NCBI RefSeq assembly: GCF_014644555.1 | Contig: NZ_BMKX01000004.1 | Span: 1-64,000 of the forward strand | Length of the DNA stretch: 64,000 nt | From: Glutamicibacter ardleyensis | GTDB taxonomy: Bacteria; Actinomycetota; Actinomycetes; Actinomycetales; Micrococcaceae | Direction: 5' to 3' | Part shown: positions 53,196-62,933 of the stretch, piece after piece | How positions within the stretch are numbered: the first letter of the stretch is position 1 | Layout of the letters: every line of letters begins with the position of its first letter | The notes under the pieces: model-generated | Seen by the model: only the letters and a program-made list of their open reading frames with translations | Databases searched by the model: none | What the model was told of the DNA's origin: nothing | Program-made: the position numbers and the translations under genes

Positions 53196-54968
53196 ATGAT
53201 AGGACTCATGGAGTCCACGTCATCACTGCCGGAATCGACAAACCCGGACAACACCGAGCCGGATACGCACGCACTTGAACTGCTGGAGCGAGTAGCCAAG
53301 CTTGAAGACTCACTCACTAATCTGCAGTTCATTCTCGCTCACGACGCCAGTGGTGAGTCGCTGCGCATCAAGGCCTTGCGCCAGATCAATGACTATCTCG
53401 AACCGCGCATCAAAAATTTAAATGCACCTCTGCTTGCAGTGGTCGGAGGTTCCACCGGTGCCGGAAAATCTACTTTAGTCAATTCCCTTCTCGGTGATCG
53501 TATTAGCCGCTCCGGCGCAGTACGGCCCACCACCCGAACGCCGGTACTCGCAGTGAATCCCGCTGACGAACCGTGGTTTGCCAATGAACGGATCCTTCCC
53601 GAACTGACCCGTTTGAGAGGTGCCGGTTACAGCGAAGGCCACGGTATGGAGCGCCACGATGCACTATTGGTGGTACCGCACAACAATGTGCCCCGGGGAC
53701 TAGCTATTCTTGACGCACCTGACATTGACTCCGTGTCAGATGACAACCGTGCTCTTGCGGGACAGCTGCTGAATGCCGCAGATCTCTGGATTTTTGTCAC
53801 CACTGCGAATCGGTACGCCGACGCGATCCCGTGGGAAGTGCTCACCGAAGCGGGCGGGCGGGAAATTACGGTCTGCGTGATACTCAATCGCGTCCCGTCC
53901 GGAGCCGAGACTGATATTGTTCCGGATCTGCAAAGACTGCTTGCAGCAAAAAACCTAGACCCTAAACTACTGCACGTCATCAACGAGGTTCCGCTTGATG
54001 AACAGCAAATGATTCCGGGCGAGCGGCTCGAACCGATTTCGGCATGGCTGAATTCTCTAGCCGCCAACGCAGCCGAACGCCAACGCATTGCCGAACAGAC
54101 TCTTGACGGCGCCATTAAGCGTTTGCAAGATGATGTTCGTTGCCTTGGTGAACAGGCGGAAGATCAAGATCTTCAATTGTCTGCCCTAGCTAAGATTGCC
54201 ACCGAGCGTTTTGAATTTACCTTGGGAAAGACCACCGAAGCGTTGAAAGACGGATCGCTACTACGTGGTGAGATTTTAGCGCGGTGGCAAGACTTTGTCG
54301 GGGCCGGAGAATTGCTGCGGGGCATTGAAGGTGTAGTGGGGCGCATCCGTGACCGAGTCGGTTCATTCTTTAGCGGCAAGCCGCCAGCAACTCATCGGGT
54401 TGAAGATGCCATTGAATCAGGGCTTCATACAGTTTTGGTTGGTGAGATCACCAATGCATTCCATGACGTAGATCGCAGCTGGCGCAATACGCCGATTGGA
54501 ATCCAACTTCTCAGTTCATTGCCTGCCCACCGTCCGCCCAAGGAACTGGAAACTAGAGCAGCCGACACGATCCGCGCCTGGCAAAAAGATGTGCTTGAAA
54601 TGATTCGCAGTGAAGGTGCAGGGAAGCGCAAAACAGCCAGAATCGCTGCCTTCGGTGTGAACGGCGTGGCAGTGGCGCTCATGATGGTGGTCTTTGCCTC
54701 CACTGCCGGAGTCACCGGATTGGAAGTAGGAATCGCTGGCGGCTCAGCAGTGGTGGGACAAAAATTGCTGGAAGCAATATTCGGTGAAGACGCGGTGAGG
54801 CGAATGGCTACACGCGCCCGCACCATGCTCGAAACTCGAACCCAGGAACTCATTGATGAAAATTCAGCTGTGTACCGCAATGAAATTGAGGCTCATCTTC
54901 AGCCAGAAATTGTTCAAGAACTACTTAATCAAGTGAAACCTTTACGTGGTGGAGGGTATAAAGCATGA
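53196..54968 (+). CDS. Dynamin-like membrane GTPase, first of a pair
   Basis: The 590-residue protein has an N-terminal acidic, disordered head, a G1 P-loop GGSTGAGKSTLVNSLLG (about residue 90), a G2-like VRPTTRTPVL, G3 LDAPDIDSV and G4 ILNRVPSG (a variant of NKXD). A long helical region follows (about 290-470) with a hydrophobic segment near 490-525 (GVNGVAVALMMVVFASTAGVTGLEVGIAGGSAVVG) and a C-terminal helix. This is the layout of bacterial dynamin-like proteins, which act on membranes in cell division or envelope stress. The ATG at 53196 (or 53208) is the start. The stop overlaps the next start (ATGA), so the two GTPases are probably made in equal amounts and may form a heteromer. Confidence 0.75.
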   Translation: MIGLMESTSSLPESTNPDNTEPDTHALELLERVAKLEDSLTNLQFILAHDASGESLRIKALRQINDYLEPRIKNLNAPLLAVVGGSTGAGKSTLVNSLLGDRISRSGAVRPTTRTPVLAVNPADEPWFANERILPELTRLRGAGYSEGHGMERHDALLVVPHNNVPRGLAILDAPDIDSVSDDNRALAGQLLNAADLWIFVTTANRYADAIPWEVLTEAGGREITVCVILNRVPSGAETDIVPDLQRLLAAKNLDPKLLHVINEVPLDEQQMIPGERLEPISAWLNSLAANAAERQRIAEQTLDGAIKRLQDDVRCLGEQAEDQDLQLSALAKIATERFEFTLGKTTEALKDGSLLRGEILARWQDFVGAGELLRGIEGVVGRIRDRVGSFFSGKPPATHRVEDAIESGLHTVLVGEITNAFHDVDRSWRNTPIGIQLLSSLPAHRPPKELETRAADTIRAWQKDVLEMIRSEGAGKRKTARIAAFGVNGVAVALMMVVFASTAGVTGLEVGIAGGSAVVGQKLLEAIFGEDAVRRMATRARTMLETRTQELIDENSAVYRNEIEAHLQPEIVQELLNQVKPLRGGGYKA

Positions 54969-56608
54969 GCGAGCGCAAGGTAACTCGTGCGCATACGGGA
55001 CTTACGGAACAAATAGACGCGGTGGTTTCAGCGATGCAAATTGCTGAACCGTATCTTGAGCCCGAGGTTGTTGACCAAGCAGCGGTGATCATTGAACGTG
55101 CCGAAGCACGCCGGCAACTATCAGCTGATCATGTGGTTGTAGGACTCTTCGGTGCCACTGGCAGTGGGAAATCCTCGTTATTTAATGCGCTCGTGGGTTC
55201 TGAGATAGCACAAACCGGTGTCATCCGACCGACCACCACGAAAACCGTGGCTGCCATCTGGCAGCCTGTTGGCGCCGACGCATTACTTGACTGGCTCGAG
55301 GTCAGTGAGCGTCATATTCTGAGTTCACAAGTTCTGGGCAAAGGCTCCAAGAAGTCTCAAGATCTAGGTGGAGGACTTATTCTGCTTGATCTTCCAGATA
55401 TGGACTCAACCTCAACTGAACATCACCTCATCGCCTCACGGCTCGCAGGACAAGTCGATTACCTTGTCTGGGTCCTTGACCCACAGAAGTATGCTGATGC
55501 TTCGATTCACCATGGCTACCTCAGTGAGCTGACTGGCCAACGTGGAAACCTCCTAGTGGTGCTTAACCAGGTCGATACCATCGCGGAAAGCGACCGTGAA
55601 CCGGTGAAGGCATCTTTAAATGCATTGCTTGCGGATGAGGGAATCGGGCAAGTGCCCATTGTTTTGGCCTCAGCACGTTCGGGAGAAGGCCTAGATGCCG
55701 TTCGCGAAAAATTTGCGGTAGCACTGAATAACAAGGTGCAGGCAACCAGGCGATTGCGTGCAGATGTGGATGGACTGTTGCGCTTGTTGGACGGTGAACT
55801 TGCGTTGCCCAAGGTCCATACCCCCGGGATTATGGAACAGAGTGAGCTTGAGGGCACCATTGCCAAGGCGCATGGAACGCACCGGATCGCTGATGCGGTC
55901 CAGACTTCGTATAAGCTGCGTGCTTCGACTAACACCGGGTGGCCACTGACTAGCTGGTTGACCAGATTGCGTAATGACCCACTGAAACGAATGAATCTTG
56001 GTCGCGGAATTGAAAAGCCTGAAATTTCTCTCACGTCGCGTCCCGAACTATCAGTCGCAGAGAGTGCTGCTGTAGACCAAGCAGTCGTGAAGTATCTGAA
56101 CACGGCAACTGAAGATCTCTCGCCACGTTGGTCCCAGTCATTCAAGGACGGCATCCGCGAACAGCGAACAGAACTGGCAAGCGAAATCGATATCGCCATA
56201 GCTAGTTGCACCCTTGGAGTTGAAAAAAAGTCTTGGTGGTGGCCGGTGACAAAATTTGTTCAGTGGCTTGGTGTCGTAGTGGCACTTGCAGGGGGATTGT
56301 GGCTTGGTGGAATTGCACTGGCCGCGTACTTCCAATTCAACCTTCCAGAGACTCCGCGTGTGGAAGGATTCGCGATTCCGACTCTGATGGTATTTGTGGG
56401 GGTACTGCTGGGCATAGTATTAGGAATCTTCGGGTCATTTATAAATAAAATGGTCGCTAGACTGAAGCGAAGGAAAGCACTAAAAAATCTTCAAAATTCA
56501 GTGGGTGGAGTGGTTCGGCGATTTATCGTAGATCCGACATCGCACCATTTAGAGCAATACAACAGTTATGCGTCGCTGATTACCAGTGCGGCGAAGAAAG
56601 TCGAATAG
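54965..56608 (+). CDS. Dynamin-like membrane GTPase, second of a pair
   Basis: The 547-residue protein has G1 FGATGSGKSSLFNALVG (about residue 60), the switch I-like VIRPTTTKTVAAIW, G3 LLDLPDMDST, G4 VLNQVDTI and a G5-like ASARSG. The C-terminus has two strongly hydrophobic segments (FVQWLGVVVALAGGLWLGGIALAAYF and PTLMVFVGVLLGIVLGIFGSFINK) followed by a basic tail. The related first partner (ATGA overlap) has one similar segment. Together they resemble the paired DynA/DynB-type dynamins of actinobacteria, where such pairs act at the division septum. Function here is by analogy. Confidence 0.75.
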   Translation: MSERKVTRAHTGLTEQIDAVVSAMQIAEPYLEPEVVDQAAVIIERAEARRQLSADHVVVGLFGATGSGKSSLFNALVGSEIAQTGVIRPTTTKTVAAIWQPVGADALLDWLEVSERHILSSQVLGKGSKKSQDLGGGLILLDLPDMDSTSTEHHLIASRLAGQVDYLVWVLDPQKYADASIHHGYLSELTGQRGNLLVVLNQVDTIAESDREPVKASLNALLADEGIGQVPIVLASARSGEGLDAVREKFAVALNNKVQATRRLRADVDGLLRLLDGELALPKVHTPGIMEQSELEGTIAKAHGTHRIADAVQTSYKLRASTNTGWPLTSWLTRLRNDPLKRMNLGRGIEKPEISLTSRPELSVAESAAVDQAVVKYLNTATEDLSPRWSQSFKDGIREQRTELASEIDIAIASCTLGVEKKSWWWPVTKFVQWLGVVVALAGGLWLGGIALAAYFQFNLPETPRVEGFAIPTLMVFVGVLLGIVLGIFGSFINKMVARLKRRKALKNLQNSVGGVVRRFIVDPTSHHLEQYNSYASLITSAAKKVE

Positions 56609-56614
56609 CAGCCT

Positions 56615-57631
56615 TTGACTAATCAACAGACAGAGAAAAACTTGACCGTAGGCGACATTGGCGAACAGGGGATTCTCAATGAGATTCTTCCTTTGCTAGA
56701 TGCCAAAGACGCCGGACTTGGACCAGGGGATGACGCTGGAGCGCTTCGCGTGGCTGGTGGCGAAGTAGTGGTCTCCGTAGACACTATTGTCCAAGACCAG
56801 GATTTCCGTTTGGTTTGGCCCAGCGGTCACGAGCATAAAGCGTATGACATTGGCTGGAAGTCCATTGCCCAAAATGTTTCAGACATCAATGCCATGGGCG
56901 GTGTGCCAACCGGAGCAGTCGTTTCGCTATCAATGCCATCAGACGTTACTTTGTCATGGGCCAAAGAATTTGCCCGCGGAATCGCAGGAGCGATTACTTC
57001 ATTAGGCGCTGATCGCTTGGCGATTTTAGGCGGAGATTTAAGTAGGTCCTCGGAAATTTCGGTGACAACTACAGTTCTTGGTGAATGCGAACACGGTAAA
57101 GTGCTGCGCAATGGAGCGAAGTCGGGGGACCTGGTTGCGGTCGCAGGCAGGCTAGGCTCCGCTGGTGCGGGCCTGGCGCTTCTGGATGCGCTTCAGGATT
57201 CAACTAGCTGGAACCGTGCGGTGCTCCGTCTAGTTGAGGCACAGTGCAAGCCGGTACCACCTTTGGAGTCTGGTCCGCGTGCGGCACAAGCCGGGGCAAG
57301 CGCCATGATGGATATTTCAGACGGGCTGCTCAGGGATGCTGGCAGACTAGCAAGGGCTAGCCGAGTCAGTCTCGAATTAGACCGCCAGGCACTTGAAGTT
57401 TTTGCTCAGCGTCTGGAACCTGCTGCAACGCTCCTGAAGGCAGACCCCATGGAGTGGGTGTTGCGCGGCGGAGAAGACTTCGGCCTGCTCGCAACCTTCC
57501 CAGCCGAAGCTGAAATTCCTGAAGAATTTACCGTTATTGGAAAGGTTCTACGAACGACTGGCCGACGGTCAACAATTCGCCTCGACGGGAAACAGCTGGA
57601 TTACCGAAACGGTTTTGACCACTTCGGCTAG
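56615..57631 (+). CDS. thiL: Thiamine-monophosphate kinase
   Basis: The 338-residue enzyme of the ThiL/PurM family phosphorylates thiamine phosphate to thiamine diphosphate. Motifs are GPGDDAGALRVAGGEVVVSVDTIVQDQDFRL, IGWKSIAQNVSDINAMGGVPTGAVVSLSMP, AILGGDLSRSSEISVTTTVLG, GSAGAGLALL, MMDISDGLLRDAGRLARAS and VLRGGEDFGLLATF. The first listed start is TTG at 56615; a TTG at 56642 is equally possible and gives a start nearer the conserved region. It immediately follows the second dynamin-like gene (6 bp), so it is probably co-transcribed. It converges with the IclR gene. Confidence 0.95.
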   Translation: MTNQQTEKNLTVGDIGEQGILNEILPLLDAKDAGLGPGDDAGALRVAGGEVVVSVDTIVQDQDFRLVWPSGHEHKAYDIGWKSIAQNVSDINAMGGVPTGAVVSLSMPSDVTLSWAKEFARGIAGAITSLGADRLAILGGDLSRSSEISVTTTVLGECEHGKVLRNGAKSGDLVAVAGRLGSAGAGLALLDALQDSTSWNRAVLRLVEAQCKPVPPLESGPRAAQAGASAMMDISDGLLRDAGRLARASRVSLELDRQALEVFAQRLEPAATLLKADPMEWVLRGGEDFGLLATFPAEAEIPEEFTVIGKVLRTTGRRSTIRLDGKQLDYRNGFDHFG

Positions 57632-57646
57632 AGCTTTGCCGGGTCT

Positions 57647-58369
57647 TTAGCCTTCGGACTGAATGCGCAATAAATCTGACAGCTCCCGGCCCGCGTTCAC
57701 TACCGATTCGTGATGAATCTTGCCTGGTTGGCGAGTCAAGCGCTCAATGGGTCCGGACATGGACAGCGCTGCGATCACGCGTCCGGACTGCCCCCGAATG
57801 GGGGCAGAGACCGACGCAACTCCGGGTTCTCGTTCACCCAGTGACTGCGCCCATCCGCGGCGCCGCACCCCGGCCAAAATGGTCGGGGTAAAGCGCGCAT
57901 GGTGCAGGCCATCAATCATGCGTTCATTGTCTTCCCAAGCCAAGAGAACCTGAGCCGCGGAGCCGGCCTTCATCGATAGCTGCGTACCCACAGGAATGGT
58001 GTCGCGCAACCCTACCGGCCGCTCGGCACTGGCTATGCAAACACGGAAGTCTCCTTGTTTGCGGAATACCTGAGTACTCTCGCCGGTGAGATCCCGCAAT
58101 TTCGTGAGTACCGGCCCCGCGGTGCTCACCAGTCTGTCTTCTCCCGCGGCGCTAGCGAGCTCTACAAGCCGTCCACCGAGCTCAAAACGACCGTGCATGT
58201 CGCGGCCCACCAGCCCATGATGAACCAACGATTGAGCGATACGGTGAACCGTGGGACGGGAGATCTGAGTGACGTCCACCAGTTGCGAAAGGGTAGTCGG
58301 GCCATTTTCCAATGCGTTAAGAATGGCTGCTGCCTTATCGAGAACACCAACACCGCTACCTGTAGTCAT
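57647..58369 (-). CDS. IclR-family regulator, LtbR-like
   Basis: The 240-residue regulator starts at ATG 58369 (MTTGSGVGVLDKAAAIL). The longer open frame to 58570 would overlap leuC and lacks similarity. The N-terminal winged helix is VLDKAAAILNALENGPTTLSQLVDVTQISRPTVHRIAQSLVHHGLV, and the C-terminal effector domain spans 75-235 (GERLVS...FRVCIASAERPVGLRDTIPVGTQLSMKAGSAAQVLLAW, VASVSAPIRGQSGRVIAALSMSGPIERL). A gene in this position next to leuCD is LtbR in Corynebacterium, the repressor of leucine synthesis genes. A palindrome lies 16 bp upstream, between this gene and leuC, suggesting autoregulation and leuC control. Confidence 0.88.
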   Translation of the reverse strand: MTTGSGVGVLDKAAAILNALENGPTTLSQLVDVTQISRPTVHRIAQSLVHHGLVGRDMHGRFELGGRLVELASAAGEDRLVSTAGPVLTKLRDLTGESTQVFRKQGDFRVCIASAERPVGLRDTIPVGTQLSMKAGSAAQVLLAWEDNERMIDGLHHARFTPTILAGVRRRGWAQSLGEREPGVASVSAPIRGQSGRVIAALSMSGPIERLTRQPGKIHHESVVNAGRELSDLLRIQSEG

Positions 58370-58384
58370 AAAACCATTATTGCG

Positions 58385-58399
58385 TCTCAGTATTTGAGA
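58385..58399. promoter_or_regulatory. Candidate IclR/LtbR operator
   Basis: TCTCAGTATTTGAGA is a palindrome with 5-nt centre. It differs in only two central positions from the palindrome at 44765-44779 before leuB. Located 16 bp upstream of the regulator start and 83 bp upstream of leuC. Confidence 0.6.
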
Positions 58400-58482
58400 T
58401 TCAAGTCCAAATACTGGAAATGATGTTCTATGAAGTGTCAAAGTAAAGGTGTTGATAGTTCGTAGCTTGAGGAGTGTGTCGC

Positions 58483-59931
58483 ATGTCCACCATGCAGTCG
58501 CCCCAGACCCTGGCAGAGAAGGTCTGGAATGCGCACGTAGTGCGCCATGGAGAAGGGGAAGGCGAAGCACGCCAACCCGATTTGATCTACATTGACCTTC
58601 ACCTGCTACACGAGGTCACCTCACCGCAAGCCTTCGAAGGCTTGCGTCTGGCGGGGCGCAAACTTCGCCGCCCAGATCTCACTATCGCGACCGAGGATCA
58701 CAACACCCCGACCCTTGATATTGATAAGCCCATTGCAGATTTGACCAGCCGGACACAAATTTTCACCTTGCGTGATAACTGCAAGGAATTTGGCGTCCGC
58801 CTGCACTCGTTGGGTGACAAAGAGCAGGGCATTGTTCACGTAGTTGGTCCCCAGCTGGGTCTTACTCAGCCAGGTATGACCGTTGTCTGCGGTGACTCCC
58901 ATACCTCAACCCATGGTGCCTTCGGTGCCCTGGCTTTTGGCATCGGCACCTCAGAGGTTGAACATGTCATGGCTACTCAGGCTTTGAGCCTTAAGCCTTT
59001 CAAGACGATGTCCATCAACGTCGAGGGAACGCTGAAGCCGGGCGTGACTGCAAAAGATATCATCTTGGCAGTTATTGCCAAGATTGGCACCGGCGGTGGA
59101 CAGGGCTACGTGCTGGAATACCGCGGATCTGCGATTCGCGCATTGTCCATGGACGCGCGCATGACTATCTGCAATATGTCCATTGAAGCCGGCGCTCGCG
59201 CTGGCATGATTGCACCGGACGAAACGACCTTCGAATACGTCAAGGGCCGCCCGCATGCACCTGAGGGTGATGACTGGGACGCTGCTGTTGACTACTGGAA
59301 GTCCCTGCAAAGCGACGAGGGCGCACGCTTCGATAACGAAGTGTTCCTGAATGCTGATGAACTTGAGCCATTCGTCACCTGGGGAACCAACCCCGGTCAG
59401 GGTGTCTCACTGTCATCCAACGTTCCGGTCCCCGAAGATTTTGAAGATGAAAATGACCGCAAGGCCTGCGAACGTGCATTGACCTATATGGGCTTGACCG
59501 GCGGAACTCCCATGAAGGAAATCCGTGTGGACACGGTGTTCTTAGGTTCTTGCACCAACTCACGAATGGAAGACCTGCGCGCGGCGGCCGAAATCGTGAA
59601 AGGCCGTGAAAAGGACCCGCAGATCCGCATGATCGTGGTGCCAGGCTCGGCCAGGGTTCGCCTCGAAGCGGAAGCCGAAGGACTGGACAAGATTTTCAAG
59701 GACTTCGGTGCCGAGTGGCGCTTCGCAGGTTGCTCCATGTGCCTGGGAATGAATCCGGACCAACTGGCCGAGGGGGAGCGTTGCGCTTCTACCTCCAACC
59801 GAAACTTCGAAGGACGCCAGGGCAAGGGCGGGCGTACCCACCTGGTCTCGCCATTGGTAGCCGCAGCTACGGCTATTCGCGGCACTCTCGCATCACCTTC
59901 GGATATCGCCAACACTCCGGTCTCGGCCTAG
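58483..59931 (+). CDS. leuC: 3-isopropylmalate dehydratase, large subunit
   Basis: The 482-residue aconitase-family subunit carries a [4Fe-4S] cluster. Start ATG 58483 has GGAG 8 bp before it (the GTG at 58474 is less suitable). Motifs are [56 protein letters not shown], and cluster ligands in [23 protein letters not shown] and [15 protein letters not shown]. It converts 2-isopropylmalate to 3-isopropylmalate with LeuD. leuD follows after 14 bp; leuB is about 13 kb upstream. Probably regulated by the divergent IclR protein. Confidence 0.96.
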   Translation: MSTMQSPQTLAEKVWNAHVVRHGEGEGEARQPDLIYIDLHLLHEVTSPQAFEGLRLAGRKLRRPDLTIATEDHNTPTLDIDKPIADLTSRTQIFTLRDNCKEFGVRLHSLGDKEQGIVHVVGPQLGLTQPGMTVVCGDSHTSTHGAFGALAFGIGTSEVEHVMATQALSLKPFKTMSINVEGTLKPGVTAKDIILAVIAKIGTGGGQGYVLEYRGSAIRALSMDARMTICNMSIEAGARAGMIAPDETTFEYVKGRPHAPEGDDWDAAVDYWKSLQSDEGARFDNEVFLNADELEPFVTWGTNPGQGVSLSSNVPVPEDFEDENDRKACERALTYMGLTGGTPMKEIRVDTVFLGSCTNSRMEDLRAAAEIVKGREKDPQIRMIVVPGSARVRLEAEAEGLDKIFKDFGAEWRFAGCSMCLGMNPDQLAEGERCASTSNRNFEGRQGKGGRTHLVSPLVAAATAIRGTLASPSDIANTPVSA

Positions 59932-59945
59932 GAAGGAACACCATC

Positions 59946-60551
59946 ATGGAAAAAGTTGTTACCCACACCGGAATTGGTGTCCCGCTGCGTCAAAGCAACA
60001 TCGATACCGACCAGATCATTCCTGCGGTTTATCTGAAGCGGATTACACGCACCGGCTTTGAAGATGCGCTGTTCGCCGGCTGGCGCCGGGATGAAAACTT
60101 CATCCTGAATACCGAGCCATATAACAAGGGCTCGGTCTTGGTCGCAGGTCCGGATTTTGGTACCGGCTCTTCGCGTGAGCACGCGGTTTGGGCCCTGAAG
60201 GATTATGGGTTCAAAGCTGTTATCTCAGCCAGATTTGCCGATATCTTCCGTGGAAACTCCGGTAAGCAGGGATTGGTTGCCGCCGAGGTTGCACAGAGTG
60301 ACATTGAACTGATCTGGAAAGAACTCGAAAATAATCCAGGCACTGAAGTCACCGTAAATCTGGATGCGCGCACCGTGCAGTGCGGATCAATCGTGGCTCC
60401 GTTCCAGATTGATGACTACACCCGGTGGCGTCTGATGGAAGGCCTGGACGATATTGGGCTGACGCTGAAGCAAGAAGCTGACATTACGTCCTTTGAAGCT
60501 AGCCGCCCTGCATTTAAACCTCAGACATTGCCGGCAAGAACAGCTGACTAA
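59946..60551 (+). CDS. leuD: 3-isopropylmalate dehydratase, small subunit
   Basis: The 201-residue small subunit forms the active enzyme with LeuC. It starts at ATG 59946, with AGGAAGGAA before it; the much longer open frame from 59715 overlaps leuC and is not coding. Motifs are [81 protein letters not shown]. It ends in a clear terminator. Confidence 0.96.
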   Translation: MEKVVTHTGIGVPLRQSNIDTDQIIPAVYLKRITRTGFEDALFAGWRRDENFILNTEPYNKGSVLVAGPDFGTGSSREHAVWALKDYGFKAVISARFADIFRGNSGKQGLVAAEVAQSDIELIWKELENNPGTEVTVNLDARTVQCGSIVAPFQIDDYTRWRLMEGLDDIGLTLKQEADITSFEASRPAFKPQTLPARTAD

Positions 60552-60562
60552 GTTGACTGGCA

Positions 60563-60608
60563 GGCCTCGTTCGTACTTACCAGTAGGTGTATTCGAACGG
60601 GGCCTTCC
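60563..60608 (+). terminator. Intrinsic terminator after leuD
   Basis: GGCCTCGTTCG (60563-60573) pairs with CGAACGGGGCC (60594-60604) with one wobble, followed by TTCCC. Confidence 0.75.
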
Positions 60609-60798
60609 CTATTTATGACAAACAACGGCCTCATCATCTACAACCCTTCCCTGAAAGCATCCTCACAATGTGTGCGCCACGGGCAGAACTGCTCCGAAGC
60701 GCACCGGCAATGACGGTATGCTTGCTTAGTCCTGCCTGTTTTATTGGCCTACCGGCCCGGGCAGGAGAAAACGACTACGCGATGAGGTTTATTCATAC

Positions 60799-62118
60799 AT
60801 GGGTAAGATTCTAACGGTCCATGGCGGTGTCCCTTTGAAAGGCACCGTTCGAGTAGGCGGCGCTAAGAACCTGGTTCCAAAGGCTATGGTTGCGGCACTG
60901 CTCGGAAACTCTCCTTCGGTACTACGCAACGTTCCGGAGATCAAAGACGTCGCAGTCGTGCGTAGCCTTTTAGAGATCCATGGGGTTAAGGTTTCTCAGG
61001 ACCCCGAGACCGGTGACCTCACCATGGATCCATCCGCCGCGAAGAGCGCCTCAAATCAGGCCATTGATGCTCACGCAGGCGACTCACGTATCCCTATTCT
61101 TTTCTGTGGACCACTGATCCACTCCCTGGGCGAAGCTTTCATCCCAGACCTAGGTGGTTGCCGAATTGGCGACCGTCCTATCGACTTCCATCTGGAAGTC
61201 CTGCGCGAATTCGGTGCCGTGGTGGACAAGGAAGCCGCTGGCATCCGTATCTCCGCCCCTATGGGGCTGACCGGTGCGAAACTAGAACTTCAGTACCCAA
61301 GCGTTGGAACTACAGAGCAGGTTCTGCTCTCCGCGGTGCGCGCCAAGGGAGTCACCGAGGTGAGCAATGCGGCGATTGAGCCGGAAATCTTGGATCTGAT
61401 CTCCTTGCTGCAGAAAATGGGTGCCATTATCTCGGTACACCGTGACCGGGTGATCCGTATCCAGGGTGTGGACGAACTGCGTGGCTATGACCACTACGCC
61501 TTGCCAGACCGGAACGAAGCTGCCTCCTGGGCCTCTGCGGCACTGGTTACCAAGGGCGATATCTTCGTTGAAGAAGCGCAGCAGCGCGACCTCACCGCCT
61601 TCCTTCATGTCTACCGCCAGATTGGTGGCGAGTTTGAAGTGAAGCAGAACGGTATTCGCTTCTACCACCCAGGTGGAGAGCTGAACCCGCTGATCCTTGA
61701 AACCGATGTGCACCCGGGCTTCATGACCGACTGGCAGCAGCCTCTTGTGGTCGCGCTGACGCAGGCTAGCGGTGTGTCTGTCATCCATGAAACCGTGTAC
61801 GAAAACCGCTTTGGCTTCACCGACGCTTTGGTCCGCATGGGTGCTACCGTGCAGGTGCATACCGACTGCCTGGGCTCTACCCCATGCCGCTTCGGCCAGC
61901 GTAACTTTAAGCACTCAGCGGTAGTTCTCGGCCCAGCAAAGCTGAAGGGCGCAAACATTGACGTTCCTGATTTGCGTGGCGGATTCTCCCATATGATTGC
62001 CGCACTGGCCGCCGAAGGCACCAGCAAGGTTACCGGCATTGAGATTATCAACCGCGGCTACGAGCACTTCATGGAAAAGCTCACCGCACTGGGTGCAAAC
62101 GTTGAACTGAGCAACTAG
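60799..62118 (+). CDS. murA: UDP-N-acetylglucosamine 1-carboxyvinyltransferase
   Basis: The 439-residue EPSP-synthase-like enzyme adds enolpyruvate to UDP-GlcNAc in the first step of peptidoglycan synthesis. Motifs are GGVPLKGTVRVGGAKNLVPKAMVAALL, SVLRNVPEIKDV, the active-site loop DLGGCRIGDRPIDFHLEVLREFGA (Cys about residue 125), ALPDRNEAASWASAALVTKGDI, VHPGFMTDWQQPLVVALTQASGVSVIHETVYENRF and DVPDLRGGFSHMIAALAAEGTSKV. The catalytic Cys is present, so it is expected to be fosfomycin-sensitive. GATGAGG lies about 11 bp before ATG. plsC follows after 14 bp. Confidence 0.95.
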   Translation: MGKILTVHGGVPLKGTVRVGGAKNLVPKAMVAALLGNSPSVLRNVPEIKDVAVVRSLLEIHGVKVSQDPETGDLTMDPSAAKSASNQAIDAHAGDSRIPILFCGPLIHSLGEAFIPDLGGCRIGDRPIDFHLEVLREFGAVVDKEAAGIRISAPMGLTGAKLELQYPSVGTTEQVLLSAVRAKGVTEVSNAAIEPEILDLISLLQKMGAIISVHRDRVIRIQGVDELRGYDHYALPDRNEAASWASAALVTKGDIFVEEAQQRDLTAFLHVYRQIGGEFEVKQNGIRFYHPGGELNPLILETDVHPGFMTDWQQPLVVALTQASGVSVIHETVYENRFGFTDALVRMGATVQVHTDCLGSTPCRFGQRNFKHSAVVLGPAKLKGANIDVPDLRGGFSHMIAALAAEGTSKVTGIEIINRGYEHFMEKLTALGANVELSN

Positions 62119-62132
62119 GGGAGCGTTAGTTC

Positions 62133-62906
62133 GTGACAGATAACTCAGTGCATCGGGAAACCGTCAAAAGTAAAACCGTCTTTGCAATTCTGGCCGGTGT
62201 AGTTCGTCCGGTCATGAATGTCTTGATTGGCAGGACCTGGAAAAACTTTGACAGGCTTCCTTCCGGAGGGTTTATTCTCTGCCCTAACCACCTGACCGAG
62301 ATTGATCCTTTGGTGGTTGGCCATGCGGTGTATAGCAGTGGACGTTTGCCACGTTGGCTGACCAAGGACTCCTTGTTTAAGGTTCCAGTTCTTGGAGCAG
62401 CATTACGTGCAACCGGACAAATCCCGGTTTCGCGTAAATCTTCAAGTGCCGCCCAATCTCTGGAAGCTGCTAAAAAGGTGCTTGAAGCAGGTGGCGTCAT
62501 TGTCATTTACCCGGAAGGCACGCTGACTCGAGATCCTGATCTCTGGCCAATGGTTGGCCGTACCGGTGCCGCACGTCTGGCATTGCAAACCGGTGCACCG
62601 GTGGTGCCAATGGCTCACTGGGGAGATCAGGAATTATTTCCCAGGTATGCCAAGAAAATGTATCCGTTCCCTCGTAAGCACGTGACCTTGTCCGTGGGCG
62701 AAGAAGTGCAACTCGATGATCTGCGTGTCGGGGCACGCACTCGTACGGTACTGCAGGAAGCCACGGCACGAATCATGGCCTCCATTACCGAGCTTGAAGC
62801 TGAATTGCGCCAAGAGACAGCACCGAAGACGCCGTGGAACCCCAGTGAGCATGGACAAGCAACCACGGGCCGAGATTTTGATGCCCCGAAACAACCAAAC
62901 GACTAA
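62133..62906 (+). CDS. plsC: 1-acyl-sn-glycerol-3-phosphate acyltransferase
   Basis: The 257-residue membrane-associated acyltransferase makes phosphatidic acid. Motifs are GGFILCPNHLTEIDPLVVG (HX4D catalytic motif), LFKVPVLGAALRATGQIPVSR, VIVIYPEGTLTRDPDLWPMVGRTGAARLALQTGAPVVPMAHWG (PEGT). GTG start with AGGGGAGCG 8-16 bp upstream. The C-terminus is hydrophilic. In a cluster with murA upstream and gpsA 27 bp downstream, linking membrane lipid and wall synthesis. Confidence 0.93.
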   Translation: MTDNSVHRETVKSKTVFAILAGVVRPVMNVLIGRTWKNFDRLPSGGFILCPNHLTEIDPLVVGHAVYSSGRLPRWLTKDSLFKVPVLGAALRATGQIPVSRKSSSAAQSLEAAKKVLEAGGVIVIYPEGTLTRDPDLWPMVGRTGAARLALQTGAPVVPMAHWGDQELFPRYAKKMYPFPRKHVTLSVGEEVQLDDLRVGARTRTVLQEATARIMASITELEAELRQETAPKTPWNPSEHGQATTGRDFDAPKQPND

Positions 62907-62933
62907 GTCTGATCACCTAGCGAAGGAAAAGCC

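Noticed and set aside
55516-56211. 231-residue minus-strand ORF inside the second dynamin-like gene
   Set aside because: Antisense shadow; serine/arginine-rich composition typical of a reverse reading of a coding gene.
58370-58570. 67-residue N-terminal extension of the IclR regulator
   Set aside because: Overlaps leuC and the operator region; the wing-helix starts shortly after the ATG at 58369.
59715-59945. 77-residue N-terminal extension of LeuD
   Set aside because: Overlaps leuC in another frame; the canonical LeuD start at 59946 has a strong ribosome binding site.
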